From Okapia johnstoni (taxonomy: Eukaryota; Chordata; Mammalia; Artiodactyla; Giraffidae): a stretch of DNA of 64,000 bases. Shown here piece by piece: positions 11,100-22,791 of the stretch (position 1 is the first letter of the stretch; every line of letters starts with the position of its first letter). The notes beneath the pieces were generated by a model that saw nothing but the letters and a program-made list of their open reading frames with translations, made no database searches and was not told the DNA's origin. The stretch spans positions 120,058,501 through 120,122,500 of the forward strand of contig CM044308.1 in the NCBI GenBank assembly GCA_024291935.2, in the 5' to 3' direction. Both the position numbers and the translations under genes were made by a program.

Positions 11100-11616
11100 A
11101 TGGACATATAAGTCTTTCAACAAATGGTGCTGGAACCACTGAATAGCAGCATGCAAAAGAATTTTGCTGTTGGATCCCTTCCCCACACCACACACAAAAA
11201 TCAACTCAAATAGATTATAGACCTAAATGTAAGTGCGAAAACTATTAAACTCTTAGAAGAAAATACAGAATAAGTCTTTGTAATTTGGAGTTAGACAAAG
11301 CCTTCTTAGATATGACACAAAAAACACAACTGACAAAAATAAATAGGTAAGTTGGACTTCACAAAACTAAAAAGTTCTGTGCTTCAAAAGATACCATCAA
11401 GAAAAAGACAACCCACAGAACGGGAGAAAACATTTGTGAATCACATATCTGATAATGGCTAGTATATGAAATATGTTAAGAAATGCTTACAACTCAATGA
11501 TAAAAAGACTAATAGGGATGAGGGGAGGGAAAATTGGATGAAGGCAGTTGAAAGGTATAAACTTCTAGTTATAAGATAAATAAGCACTAGGGAAAGACTG
11601 TACAAATTGATTAATA
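11100..11616 (+). mobile_element. Old L1 ORF2 and 3' UTR remnant
   Basis: The text tcaacaaatggtgctggaac and accatcaagaaaaagacaac is L1 ORF2 C-terminal sequence. After about 11515 it changes to an older L1M-type 3' UTR (ataaataagcactagg). The mariner at 11619 interrupts that UTR, which continues after 14401. Confidence 0.7.
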
Positions 11617-11618
11617 TA
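11617..11618. repeat. TA target duplication, left (mariner)
   Basis: The TA dinucleotide directly before the left terminal repeat matches TA at 14400-14401. Mariner elements insert at and duplicate TA. Confidence 0.8.
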
Positions 11619-11699
11619 TTAGGTTGGTACAAAAGTAATTGTGGTTTCAGACTGTGAATTTTAAATCATTATAATTAGGCTCAAACACATCTTTATTAA

Positions 11700-12430
11700 T
11701 CAAAGTAGAAACCATTACAATCAACACATTTTTGCCAATGAGAAATAAGTTTGTTTATTCCTGTAGCATAAAAATCTGTGCTTTGGGATTTGATGAACTC
11801 TTGGAAAGCATTTTCTGCCTCCTGCTGGTAGTGGAAACATTTTCACTGCAAAGTTGTCGAGATGTTTGAAGATGAGAGATCAGGTGAATATGGAGGATGA
11901 GGCAAAATCACATAGCCCAATTTGTTCAACTCTTGAAGCATTGGTTGTGTGATGTGCAGTCAGGCATTGTCATGCAGAAGAATTGGCCCTTTCTGTTGAC
12001 CAGTGCTGGCTGCAGGCATTGCAGTTTTTGGTGCATCTCATTGATTTGCTGAGCATACTTCTCAGATGTAATGATTTCACTGAAATTTGGAAAGCTGTAC
12101 TGGATCAGACTGGCAGCAGACCACCAAACAGTTACGATGACATTTTTTGGGTGCAAGTTTGGCTTGGGGAGGTACTTTGGAGCTTCTTCTCGGTGCAGCC
12201 ATTGAGCTAGTCATCGCCAGCTGTCATAGAAACCATCACACTTTGCACTTTTTGTTGCACATCACAATCCTGATTGAGAAATGGTTCATTGTTGTTGTGT
12301 AAAAAAAGAAAAGACGACACTTCAAAATGGTGATTATTTTGCTTTGTGGTCAGTTCATAAGGCACCAGCTTATCGAGCTTTTTCACTTTTCCAATTTGCT
12401 TCAAATGCCAAATGACCGTAAAATGGTTGA
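11700..12430 (-). pseudogene. Mariner transposase remnant (catalytic part)
   Basis: Reading antisense, 12207-12430 encodes the linker region (NHFTVIWHLKQIGKVKKLDK, then the EVSS and NEPFL blocks). Next, 11926-12156 gives HPKNVIVTVWWSAAS and the EKYAQQINEMHQKLQ block. After a frameshift the HDNA block of the DD34D triad is readable near 11955, followed by a stop, and then YSPDL near 11890. Downstream, the text usually following YSPDL is missing. The first ~95 residues, including the DNA-binding helix-turn-helix, are absent at the BovB junction. The gene is dead several times over. Confidence 0.85.
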
Positions 12431-12435
12431 CATTG

Positions 12436-14253
12436 AAAAGAAGAGAAGTGAAAAGCAAAGAGAAAAGGAAGGATTTCCCATTAGCAATCAAAGAATGCAA
12501 AGAAATAGAGGAAAACAACAGAATGGGAAAGGCTAGAGATCTCTTCAAGAAAATCAGAGATACAAAGGGAATATTTCATGCAAAGATGAGCTCAATAAAG
12601 GACAAAAACGGTATGGACCTAACAGAAGCAGAAGATATTAAGAAGAGGTGGCAAGAATACACAGAAGAACTGTACAAAAAAGATCTTCACGACCCAGATA
12701 ATCACGATGGTCTGATCACTCACCTAGAGCCAGACATCCTGGGATGTGAAGTCAAGTGGGCCTTAGAAAGCATCACTACGAACAAAGCTAGTGGAGGTGA
12801 TGGAATTCCAGTTGAGCTATTTCAAATCCTCAAAGATGATGCTGTGAAAGTGCTGCACTTGATATGCCAGCAAATTTGGAAAACTCAGCAGTGGCCGCAG
12901 GACAGGAAAAGGTCAGTTTTCATTCCAATCCCAAAGAAAGGCAATGCCAAAGAATGCTCAAACTACCACACAATTGCATTCACCTCACACGCTAGTAAAG
13001 TAATGCTCAAAATTCTCCAAGCCAGGCTTCAAAAGTATCTGAACCGTGAACTTCCAGAGGTTCAAGCTGGATTTAGAAAAGGCAGAGGAACCAGAGATCA
13101 AATTGCCAACATCCACTGGATCATCGAAAAAGCAAGAAAGTTCCAGAAAAACATCTACTTCTGCTTTATTGACTGTGACAAAGCCTTTGACTGTATGGAT
13201 TACAATAAACTGTGGAAAATTCTGAAAGAGATGGGAATATCAGACCACCTGACCTGCCTCTTGAGAAACCTGTATGCAGATCAAGAAGCAACAGTTAGAA
13301 CTGGACATGGAACAACAGACTGGTTCCAAATAGGAAAAGGAGTACGTCAAGGCTGTATATTGTCACCCTGCTTATTTAACTTATATGCAGAGTACATCAT
13401 GAGAAACACAGGGCTGGAAGAAGCACAAGCGGAAATCAAGATTGCCGGGAGAAATATCAATAACCTCAGATATGCGGATGACACCACCCTTATGGCAGAA
13501 AGTGAAGAGGAACTAAAAAGCCTGTTGATGAAAGTGAAAGAGGAGAGTGAAAAAGTTCGCTTAAAGCTCAACATTCAGGAAACTAAGATCATGGCATCTG
13601 GTCCCATCACTTCATGGGAAATAGATGGGGAAACAGTGGAAACAGTGTCAGACTTTATGTTTTGGGGCTCCAAAATCACTGCAGATGGTGATTTCATCCA
13701 TGAAATTAAAAGACGCTTACTTCTTGGAAGGAAGGTTATGACCAACCTAGATAGCATATTTAAAAGCAGAGACATTACTTTGTCAACAAAGGTCCATCTA
13801 GTCAAGGCTATGGTTTTTCCAGTGGTCATGTAGGGATGTGAGAGCCAGACAGTGAAGAAAGCTGAACGCCGAAAAATTGATGCTTTCAAACTGTGGTGTT
13901 GGAAAAGACTCTTGAGAGTCCCTTGGACTGCAAGGAGATCCAACCAGTCCATCCTAAAGGAGATCAGTCCTGGGTGTTCATTGGAAGGACTGATGTTGAA
14001 GCTGAAACTACAATTTTTGGCCACCTCATGCAGAGTTGACTCACTGGAAAAGACCCTGATGCTGGGAAGGATTGGGGGCAGGAGAAGAAGGGAACGACAG
14101 AGGATGAGATGGCTGGATGGCATCACCGACTCGATGGACATGAGTTTGGGTAAACTCCAGGAGTTGGTGATGGACAGGGAGGCCTGGCGTGCTGCGATTC
14201 ATGGGGTCACAACGAGTTGGACACAACTGAGCGACAGAACTGAACTGAACTGA
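12436..14253 (+). pseudogene. BovB reverse transcriptase, nearly intact RT domain
   Basis: A long frame stays open to a TAG at 13831-13833; the upstream start at 12412 lies in mariner sequence and is not native. Visible order: the DLTEAEDIKKRWQEYTEELY linker, VFIPIPKKGN, GFRKGRGTRDQIAN, motif A FIDCDKAFD, motif B GVRQGCILSPCLFN, motif C LRYADDTTLMA with both aspartates, and the motif D block LKLNIQETKIMASG. The stop falls where other copies read a tyrosine (tat to tag). The same frame continues at 13852-14253 ([20 protein letters not shown] to the C-terminus). The apurinic-type endonuclease is absent. It belongs to BovB ORF2 and would act at nuclear chromatin. Confidence 0.92.
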
Positions 14254-14256
14254 ATA
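12436..14256 (+). mobile_element. BovB LINE, 1.8 kb copy inside the mariner
   Basis: This 5'-truncated sense BovB runs from the region between endonuclease and RT (gaaaagaagagaagtgaaaa) to the tandem gaactgaact tail. About 60 bases are missing internally near 12470 relative to other copies. No clean target duplication is seen, and the mariner text lost across the junction suggests a target deletion or a mariner already internally deleted. This is the best-preserved BovB coding segment of the window. Confidence 0.92.
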
Positions 14257-14399
14257 AGTCATTACCAAAAAAAAAACATAAAGAGAGAAATGTACATTAA
14301 AATAATGTAAAACACAATCACATTTATTTAAAATATGTTCCAATAACAAAAGGCAAAGTTCAACAATGCAAAACTACAACTACTTTTGCATCAACCTAA

Positions 14400-14401
14400 T
14401 A
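14400..14401. repeat. TA target duplication, right (mariner)
   Basis: TA follows directly after the right terminal repeat, matching 11617-11618. Confidence 0.8.
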
Positions 14402-14858
14402 ATTAACACTGCCGTATGCTACATATGAATATTGTTAAGAGAGTTTTAAAAGAAGGGAAAAAAAAGACCAATTACCAACTAAAAATAAAGATCTGAATAG
14501 ATGTTTCTCCAAAAATATACAAATGGCTAAAAGCAAAAGAAAAGATGCTCATCATTAGGGAATGTTCAAATTATGTAGGCATTCTCATAAAATAGGGATT
14601 CTCAAAAAATGGTCATTTAGAAAATGCAAATTAAATCGCAGTGAGATACCACTAAGACCAACTGTGATGTGAGTCAAAAAACAAGTAATATTGATGAGGA
14701 TGTAGGGAACCTAAAATCCTTATACACTACTTATAAAATCCTTATACACTAACATGGTTCATCCACTTTAAAACAGTCTGGCAGTTCCTCAAAAGGTAAA
14801 ACATAGAATTACTATGTGATCTAGCAATACCACCCACTCCAGGATTCCTGATGCTCTG
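14402..14858 (+). mobile_element. Old L1 remnant, continuing past the mariner
   Basis: The L1M-type 3' UTR text resumes (attaacactgccgtatgcta). It is followed by another L1 ORF2 piece (ctgaatagatgtttctccaa) with an internal repeat of the phrase ccttatacact at about 14720-14747. Confidence 0.6.
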
Positions 14859-14859
14859 A

Positions 14860-14935
14860 AACTGAGATAATACTTGTGTTTTAAGTCAACAAATATTGGG
14901 GTAATTTGTTATGGAGCAATAGACAAAAAATACAA
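14860..14935 (+). mobile_element. LTR-like fragment (MaLR type)
   Basis: The ending gtgttttaagtcaacaaata and ttgttatggagcaatag resembles the 3' edge of ancient MaLR LTRs. Too short for a subfamily call. Confidence 0.35.
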
Positions 14936-15400
14936 GTATGTTATAGATGGTTCAGGTATTGTGTTGGACTATTTTGTCTTTTATGATCCCTTTGGCTTTG
15001 AGAATCTAGAATCAGGTATGAGATGATGTACTTGCCTAAAAGATTATTTCCCTATGAGGATATAATGCTAAGCAGATGAAAACAAATTTCCATTGATAAC
15101 ATTATTTGGGGGCTGCAGAAATAGCTTTGTTATGTAAAACCTGACTTTAGCTGCAGTAATGAAATGATACTTCTATAGAGTTGGGGTTAGCTGGAAGGTA
15201 GGACAGGAAAGGCTCCAGTCTCTGAAGGTGCTGAGATACCAGAAATGAGAAGGAGCACTAATTAGAAAACTTGGGCACATGAAAACCATTCAAAGAGTCC
15301 TGGGCATCCACTCTGAGGATCTATTTTGCTTATTTCTTTTATGCTCTTTCTTGATCTGGATCCATTTTCGATTACCTGGTGAGTTATTTTTCTCCAGACA
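14936..15400. other. Unassigned stretch
   Basis: No gene or clear repeat is seen. Confidence 0.35.
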
Positions 15401-15476
15401 TCACCTCATTTAATTCTTTCAACAATACGCTGAGAGTGATTTTGATTTTATTATCACCCTTTTATAGAGGAACTGA
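15401..15476 (-). mobile_element. MIR SINE fragment
   Basis: The text cacctcatttaattctttca followed by cccttttatagaggaactga is the antisense MIR core. The BovB at 15477 inserted into it, duplicating its end. Confidence 0.6.
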
Positions 15477-15807
15477 GAGTCCCTTGAACAGCAAAGAGAT
15501 CAAACCAGACAATCTTAAGGAAAATTAACCCTGAATATTCATTGGAAAGACTGATGCTGAAGCTCCAATACTTTGGCCACCTGATGCGAAGAGCTGACTC
15601 ACTGGAAGAGAATCTGAAGCTGGAAAAGATTGAGGGCAGGAGAAGAAGGAGGTGACAGAGGATAAGATGGTTGGATGGCATCACTGACTCAATGTTCATA
15701 AGTTTGAGCAAACTCTGGGAGATAGTGAAGGAAAGGGAAACCTGGTGTGTGGCAGTCCATGGGGTCGCAAAGAGTTGGACACAACTGAGCAACTGAATAA
15801 TAACAAC
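15477..15807 (+). mobile_element. BovB LINE 3' end
   Basis: This is the last 330 bases of BovB, with an (AATAAC)-like tail. It is flanked by the 11-bp perfect duplication agaggaactga at 15466-15476 and 15808-15818. Confidence 0.92.
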
Positions 15808-15818
15808 AGAGGAACTGA

Positions 15819-17434
15819 TCCTGATTTTGTCTTTGTCTATCCGTTCCAACTCTCCATCCCTTTCTGGCTACCAGGTTGCTGCTCTTAGAATCCTTCTTAC
15901 ACAGAGACCCGCTGTCCAACTCTTTGCCATTTCTTTACTCTTGGTTCCACCCCTGCACATCCAACTACCTAGTCCCGATTGACTTACCTGGGTTTTCTCA
16001 GAAGTAGGCTGTGTTCTACATAGCACCTGATGGGCATTTCTGATCTGCCAGAACTTGGGGATCATTATCCACTCCTGACCATGTTCCAGACTTAGGGATC
16101 TTCGCATCCAGCCAATATTCCAGCTCGTCTTCTCCTTCATGCTGCTGTAGTCAGCTGGTCCTAGCACATGGACTCTGTCAGGCGCAAAGCTGTTAGTATA
16201 CAAAAACAGGTTGGAGTCTTTTCTAGAAGACTTCAGAGCTATATCATATTTTGAACACTCTCAGGTGGGGCACCCATCAAGGCTCATTCTGCTCTGGAAA
16301 CCTATATTTTTGTGATTTCTACTCTACATCTTGTATACATTGGATCTTTCTTTCATTTAACATCTTAAATGATTACCCAAGTTCTCTTCTCTGACAGGGA
16401 AACAATGAAACAGTCTTTATAGATTCACTTAAACCATTTGTTTATAACACTTTAAAGATGGTCTTTGAGATATATCATAACCTAGGGATTGCCCCTAAGG
16501 CTCTCAATACAAGTTTAATAAAATAGTGATTCTCCTTAGAGAACAGGGCTGGGAAAGAATAAAGCCTAAAGAAACAAAGGTAGGGAAATTATAAGGTATG
16601 CATTTGCCTGTTTTCCTAGACTCTTAAACAAATTTTTGTACAAACCAATGCTGACAGCTGCATTAAAAGCAGATGAGAAAGCTATTTTGGATGAGTTTTT
16701 AGCACCTACAAAATACTCAAGTTAATTGTGACTACTACTTTCAGTCAAACAGATGATCAAAGACATTCTCTCCTTTTGATCCTTGTTGCTCAGGTTCTAT
16801 TGCCTTCCCCATCAGTAGGATTCACTCAGTGTATAGATAAAATCTGCAGAAACCTCAGCAATCAAAACGCAACTCTATAGCCTTTTTTTCTCATAGCCTT
16901 TTAACTACAGTGCTTTACCTTATTTTAGCACTTTATATTTCCCTACCACTTTACACCATGACATTCCTACATTGAAATCATTATGTAAAATGAAATGTGA
17001 AGGGAAGCAGTTGTCAACCTTAGAAAGATCTGAGCATTTACACACCTGGATCTTTACAGTGGTCAGTTCAAAGGCAAAGTCATCTATCTAGTCACAGAGG
17101 GAGGAGAGTTACACTGAAATTATGACTATTCAGTGTCTTTATTACTTTGAAGACCAAAGTGTGTTTGATCCTTGTTCTGATACCTGCTTCCTGGTAACAC
17201 TGTGTGGAGAAGATGATGCATCTCAGTGACCATGTTAGCATTTAATTATTGCTTATACCACTTTCCCAAACCATCACGAGGAGCATAAAGAAAGAAAATA
17301 CTGTACTTAATAAACACAAGTGATGGAAATAAATACTTTAAATATAGAAGTTTTAATTCATTTGGCCAACATAAAAGAAATCCATTCTCGTTAAAGAAGA
17401 ATTTGAGAGTGTCAGAAAGGAGAAAGAAATTTAA
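15819..17434. other. Unassigned low-repeat stretch
   Basis: This is 1.6 kb without a recognisable gene or young repeat. Antisense frames at 15868-16203 (111 codons) overlap sequence with no domain I recognise. This could be single-copy DNA worth a conservation check. Confidence 0.4.
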
Positions 17435-17630
17435 AAATCGTGTTTATATACCCACTACCCAAAAGACAACCATTAACAATACTTCACTACATTGCCTTTT
17501 GGGCTTTTATTCATGCACAGTTTTAAAAAGACATTGCTATGATCATTATATCTATATCTATATATCATGTGGGTGTCCTATTTTCACTTCCAACTATAAC
17601 ACAAGCAAAAATGCATACTTTCAAAGTTGT
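17435..17630 (-). mobile_element. Possible L1M-like fragment with TA-rich patch
   Basis: The text tgccttttgggcttttattc near 17490 and the surrounding phrases resemble an antisense old L1 3' part. A short (TATATC) patch lies at 17547-17567. Confidence 0.35.
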
Positions 17631-18656
17631 TAGTACAGACTTTAGTAAAAATATGTGTTTCAGCTGAATTGAAAGTCAAGGTCACTTTGAACATCATAAT
17701 ACATATTTCTTCATCATTCTACCACATCTTATTATTGCATTATTTAGGTTAAACATTATATCTTTTCTAGACTTTGGAGAGTGTTATCATTTTGGGCAGT
17801 GAGTATGATTGTTAGCAGTTATTATATTTTATGACAAATTAAAAGTGCTGCTTTAAATCTGTTAGATTGCACTAGGTCTGACAGTTATAATGTGGAATAT
17901 TTTATTCAACTCATAACATATTGCCAAAGATATAGCATTACCTTTGAAATGAAATAATTCTATTTTTGATAATAATAATAGTAGACTTCTGTGAATCAAT
18001 GATTTTAAAACTCCAAATTACAAATATTTATTAAACCCTTCAATGTTACATTAGTTTTCCTCCCACACACCCATGCTGCAGTCCTGATCTAAGACACATA
18101 AGGAAGAGTAATCAAGAAGTAAATTTTTTTCTTTAAAAACTGTCAAAAGCTTGCTACACCAGCATCCAGCAACAGGAGGAGAAATGTCTCCAGTCTACTA
18201 TACTCCCCTCCAAGCCAGGTTTTAATTTGTTGAGAAGGGGGAGAAAAGCCTATAAAAATCTTGGCAAAATACAGAGCTGCTAATTTAATCAATTTTAGTA
18301 GTTAAGGCAGTGATTCCAAGTGCTAACACAATCTGTTGAAAAGAACTAATTTCCAAGGTAAAGGAGATTCATTTATTTCTACTTTTTCTTGCCAGTTTTC
18401 CTATCTGAGGGTACGTGGGCAGCCATCATACACCCACTGAGGGACCCCCTCCCCACCCAAGGTTTAGTAGGATTAGGTTCTAACTCAAACCCTGAAGTAG
18501 CAGAGAAATATCTCTCCTTTTCCTGGGAGAGGGCTTTCCAGATGCCAATCAAGTAGACCTTGACTTATGTAGTACTAGATACCTGCCTGAGAGTGCAGTA
18601 AGAGATAAAATCAGGCTGAACCAAAAGAAATAACTAGGTGCTTTTTATGCTTTGCC
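17631..18656. other. Unassigned low-repeat stretch
   Basis: No gene or young repeat is seen. The region is AT-rich with a few poly-purine patches. Confidence 0.35.
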
Positions 18657-18677
18657 AGAGAGAGAGAGAGAGAGAGG
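18657..18677. repeat. (AG)10 microsatellite
   Basis: A perfect AG dinucleotide run of about 20 bases, followed by a G-rich patch. Confidence 0.95.
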
Positions 18678-18976
18678 CAGGGGGTGGGAGATGCTCTACT
18701 TCTTACCTGGCACCGAAATCTTCCAGCTCTCATTGCCTCGTGTCATTAAATCTCTTTTATAGCAGTCAGTATAGTGGCACCATATTTTGATATATTTACA
18801 GATATGTTTCTAATTCCTGCTAGTTCATTTATATCTTCAATGAAAGCTATACTGTGAAGCACTGATTACTTTGGGGAAGGGCTGTTACAGCAGAAAACAT
18901 TTTCGAATATGACAAACCCAAAAGCTGAAAATCTCTGAGCATGGATAGTTTGGAAGATCTGAGGTCCCACACCTCT
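18678..18976. other. Unassigned stretch
   Basis: Nothing recognisable is seen. Confidence 0.3.
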
Positions 18977-18989
18977 GAGACTAAATAAA

Positions 18990-19206
18990 TAGTAGTAGTA
19001 GTGTTAGTCACTCAGTCAAGTCGAACTCTTTGTGGCCCCAAGGACTGTAGCCTGCAAGGCTCCTCTGTCCATGGAATTCTCTAGGCAAGAATACTGGAGT
19101 GGGTTGTCATTTCCTTTGCCAGGGGATCTTTCTGGCCCAGGGATCAAATCATGGGTCTCCTCCACTGAAGGCAGATTCTTTACCATCTGAGCCACCAGGG
19201 AAGCCC
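18990..19206 (-). mobile_element. Bov-A/Bov-tA SINE
   Basis: A full antisense unit with an (AGT)n tail at its left end and gagccaccagggaagccc at its right. It is flanked by the 13-bp perfect duplication gagactaaataaa at 18977-18989 and 19207-19219. Confidence 0.93.
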
Positions 19207-19219
19207 GAGACTAAATAAA

Positions 19220-20544
19220 GTTTACTTGAACTAGAAGATGAAAAGAGAAAATCAGAAGGAAAGCAGTTTTAGACACTGGTGAGTTCCTAAGAAATAGTTC
19301 AAGGTCATTCTCCAATTTATCCGATGTGGTGTGAGGAAACAAGGGTAGAGGAAACCTGTGGTGCATCCCCAGATGGAGCCCAAGAAGGCTTCAAGATACC
19401 AGAGTCCTCCTTACCCAGCATGGTGAGGGCACACAGGGAACACCTGTGCCTTGACACGTGGGAAAGGGGCAACCTCGAAGCATCCCTCGGGCCTCAGTGT
19501 GGTGTGGATAGAGGCAAAATGCTTTCCACACACCTGAGAATAACACAGACTTGGGGCAGGAGCTTAGACACCGCACCTAGTTTTCTGCAGTCTAAGAATG
19601 GTGAGGGAACATGGAAGTAGGGAAAGAGAGTACATCCAGAGAGGCTTTGCGGTCAGGAAGAGAGACAGTGGGACAACCACTTGGGCCAAAGACAGAGGAG
19701 GTGGACAGGATGTGGTACACTCCAACAGGCGTGAGCACAGCCTGATGAACAAGGACAAGGCACTACCCATTTCCACCCTGACACTGGGGCACTATGTAAG
19801 GCAGGAGGTCGCTTGGCAGAATGATACTAAAAAAAGAGAGAGAAATTAAGTTGTAGAATAATGAAGAAAGATACATTTCTTGAAAAACGAATTCATATTA
19901 GGAGATTCATGCCGGTTATATGCATTCTACAGAATTTCCAATAAATGTACACTATGAACCACGTTTTTAAAAACAATGTTGTATATATTGGACTTTGAAC
20001 AAGAACTGGACATCATGGAGGAATAGGAAGAAAAGAATATTGTTGTGTTCTGATCAATATTGTGATCAGATTGGAATCACAGCTTTATCATATTTCCTTG
20101 GGGGTGGGGTAACTATTTTCCTTCATTTGTTCAAGAATGGATTGATTGAGTTATCAAGATTCTAGAAATAACTGAAGGATTATGCTGTACAGTCCAGCTT
20201 GGTGGACTGCTCAGTTGGTGGACTGACAGAGTATTGTAATAATTTCTTCTCAGTTCTTGTGGTGTCACTACCAGCATCTACTTCTCATCAATTTCCATAT
20301 CTCTGCCATGCCATGGTGACCTGGGATAAAGTCAGTGGCTAGAGATAAGGGTTGTTAGAAATCATAGATTAGACAAACTGAAAGAGACAGCAGGAGAGCA
20401 TTTACTTCAGTTCTTGCTTCCAAGCAGGTCTGCAGCTAAATCATTCAAGAGGAATGATTGTCTGTTCTATTTTTAAAGATCCCGAAGGAAAGTAATCTCT
20501 AATAACATGTTTCGATATATAATCTGTATTTTGAGAAGGTCCTG
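19220..20544. other. Unassigned stretch
   Basis: The 19320-19830 part is richer in GC than its surroundings and carries overlapping open frames: 98 codons on the plus strand at 19324-19620, 83 codons at 19598-19849, and 60-70 codons on the minus strand. None shows a domain, signal sequence or codon pattern I recognise. The rest is featureless. Confidence 0.4.
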
Positions 20545-20688
20545 GGTCGGGAAGATCCTCTGGAGGAGGAAATGGCAACCCGCTCCAGTATTCTTGGCCT
20601 GGAGAATACCATGGACAAAGGAGCCTGGCAAGCTATAGTCCATGAGGTTGCAAAGAGTCAGACACGACTGAAGCGATATAACATAACA
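20545..20688 (+). mobile_element. Bov-A SINE, 5'-truncated
   Basis: The text begins at cctgggtcgggaagatcctc and ends gacacgactgaagcgatata. The first 60 bases of the unit are missing. Confidence 0.85.
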
Positions 20689-21439
20689 TTTCTTTTAGCA
20701 AACTAGACCTAAACCCATCTCTTTTTTGCTCTCTTCTTAGTGAATTGTAATAAAAATATATTATATAGTTTTGTTCTGAAATGATGTTTTGGGCTTAACT
20801 ATTGGATTTTCATTAAAGACAGCATTTATTCTCCTAGACATGTTGACCCTTTAGAAAAAAAGTTTCTGGATTAAGTTAAGACTTTTTAAATTGCTCTCTC
20901 AGAGGCAGATTACTGATTGCTAAAGTGGTGATTCTATGCTGAATGATAAACTAATAGCTGGGGTAGCTGACTCTTCCCTGAAGTGCTCTCTTTTGCTCAG
21001 AGGCTGCTTGTGGGGAGACACTCTCATAGGACCATAAAGAAGAAAGAGGGAAGGAATAAGAAGTGGACCCTGAGGCAGAACAGCTCATTACTTAGCCAAG
21101 TTCCAAACAGGGTCACTTGAAGGGTAGTGACTGTGACAGGACAAGCCAGAATAGATGTTTTTGTGGTAAAATAGCCTCAAGTCCTGAAGTTTCTACATGA
21201 ACCTTGAAAAGGACATTACTCTGAAACAAGTATTTGAGTTAGAAAACAGAATTCCATTCAAGCCTACCAGGAAAATCAGCAAAACATTATTAAGTGATAA
21301 AGTAAATAAAGGTTAAAGATTACTAGGAAATGTAGTACAATGTACTCAGGTACTTATGGGTTTGTTTAACCCAATATTTCTAATTATATGAGCTATATTG
21401 AAATAGATTCTCTTTGTATAAAAGCAAACATTAGTATTA
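20689..21439. other. Unassigned stretch
   Basis: No gene or clear repeat is seen. Confidence 0.35.
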
Positions 21440-22015
21440 TGGCTGGAACATGAAAGAAGACATGGAAGCAACCTAACTGTCCATCGACAGAGGAATAGAT
21501 AAAGAAGATGTAGTACATATATACAATGAAATATTATAAGCCATAAAAAAGAAGGAAATAATCCCATTTGCAGCAACATGGATGGCCCTAGAGATTGTCA
21601 TACTGAATGAAGTCAGACAAAGAAGGAGAAATATCATATAACATTCCTTATATGCAGAATCTAAAAAGAAATGATACAAATGAACTTGTTTACAAGACAG
21701 AAACAGATTGACAGACTTGGAGAAGAAACTTATGGTTGCTGGGGGTAAAGGATGGGAGGAAGGGATAGGGGGGTTGGGATGGACATTGCTATACATTGTT
21801 ATATTTAAAGTACACATTAGTATATTTAAAATGGAAATCAACAAGGACCTACTGTATAGCATGCGGAACTCTGCTCACTGTTATGTGGCAGCCTGGATGG
21901 GGGAGAATGTATACACATATATGTATGGCTGAGTCCCTTTGGTGTTCATCTGAAACTATCACAACATTGTTAATTGGCTATACTATAATACAAAATAAAA
22001 AAGATTTTTTTTTTA
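21440..22015 (+). mobile_element. L1 LINE 3' end
   Basis: This is ORF2 C-terminal text (catggaagcaacctaactgt, tttgcagcaacatggatggc), then the G-rich 3' UTR (gaagggataggggggttggg) and an A-rich end at about 21985-22015. It is 5'-truncated. Confidence 0.85.
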
Positions 22016-22469
22016 ACAATAGAATTACGGCTAAAGGAGACTTTAGCCACTCCTTCCCCAATTCTATTAGCTTTCCTAGGGAGTCGGTCATTCCTTTGTG
22101 TTTTGGATATGACTGTTTTTCTGACCAGTACAACCCCTTCATCCTGGGGCAGGGGCAGATGATGAAACAGATGGTGGAGGACAATCAGTATTCCCTCTGT
22201 TCTAAGACATTCGAAGGTTCAAAAGAGTGTCACTGACAGCTTCCAGTTCAACCAAATCATGATGCAATAAAAAAAAAGAATCTGTTATTTTGACACATAG
22301 GCTTTCATTTTAAAATTTACACTATCATTGCCAATTTGTTTTTTTTTAATCTGTACAGAAATTTTAAAATTTCTTTGAGCCTTTTCAAAAACAATAGAGA
22401 GAAGACACATCAAGCCCAACTAATCTGCCACCATTAACTTGGAAGGTTTTCATTCCACTTCCTGTGTGA
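22016..22469. other. Unassigned stretch
   Basis: A frame of about 146 codons running from 21796 into this stretch is mostly L1-derived. No gene is recognised. Confidence 0.35.
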
Positions 22470-22770
22470 TCAGTCGTCTCCTCTCATTTCTGGAATACTG
22501 TAATAATTTCAAAGCAGTCTCCATATACCCATATTCCCTCCTCACCTCATATTTCCTTTCTCAACTCCTTCCTTACAACTCATCCAAACATTTTTATAAA
22601 ACTTCATTGTCATTTTGTGAATCTTCACAGGCTTCCCATTGCCTGCAGAATAAAGTCCCACTTCCCTTCAGGTTGGCATTCCACAATCAGCTCTCAATAT
22701 GGGACCTTAGTTATCCACACTCACACCACTCACTACTCAAACTCTATTACAATCACTGTCCCTGAATATT
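22470..22770 (-). mobile_element. L2 LINE 3' fragment
   Basis: The block aggcttcccattgcctgcag followed by aataaagtcccacttccctt is the conserved antisense L2 3' region. L2 is an ancient mammalian LINE, and this copy is diverged. Confidence 0.6.
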
Positions 22771-22791
22771 CAATGGACTATGACTATCTCA

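Larger units (their letters stand above)
11619..14399 (-). mobile_element. Hsmar1-like mariner, split by a BovB
   Basis: The outer ends are inverted terminal repeats, ttaggttggtacaaaagtaa at 11619 and the complement of ttaggttgatgcaaaagta ending at 14399, flanked by TA on both sides. The mariner body occupies 11619-12435 and 14257-14399, with a BovB between. Mariner bases total about 960, against roughly 1.28 kb for a complete family member. The shortage is in the N-terminal transposase coding region. This is a cut-and-paste DNA transposon of the same broad group as the one fused into primate SETMAR. Confidence 0.9.

Noticed and set aside
15868..16203. 111-codon antisense frame
   Set aside because: No recognised domain and no start context; left as unassigned DNA.
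19324..19849. Overlapping frames of 60-98 codons in a GC-richer block as a possible small gene
   Set aside because: No domain, no splice or promoter signal, and frames open on both strands; composition alone explains them.
21796..22236. 146-codon plus-strand frame
   Set aside because: Its first half is L1 3' UTR and the rest is AT-rich flanking sequence; there is no protein similarity I recognise.
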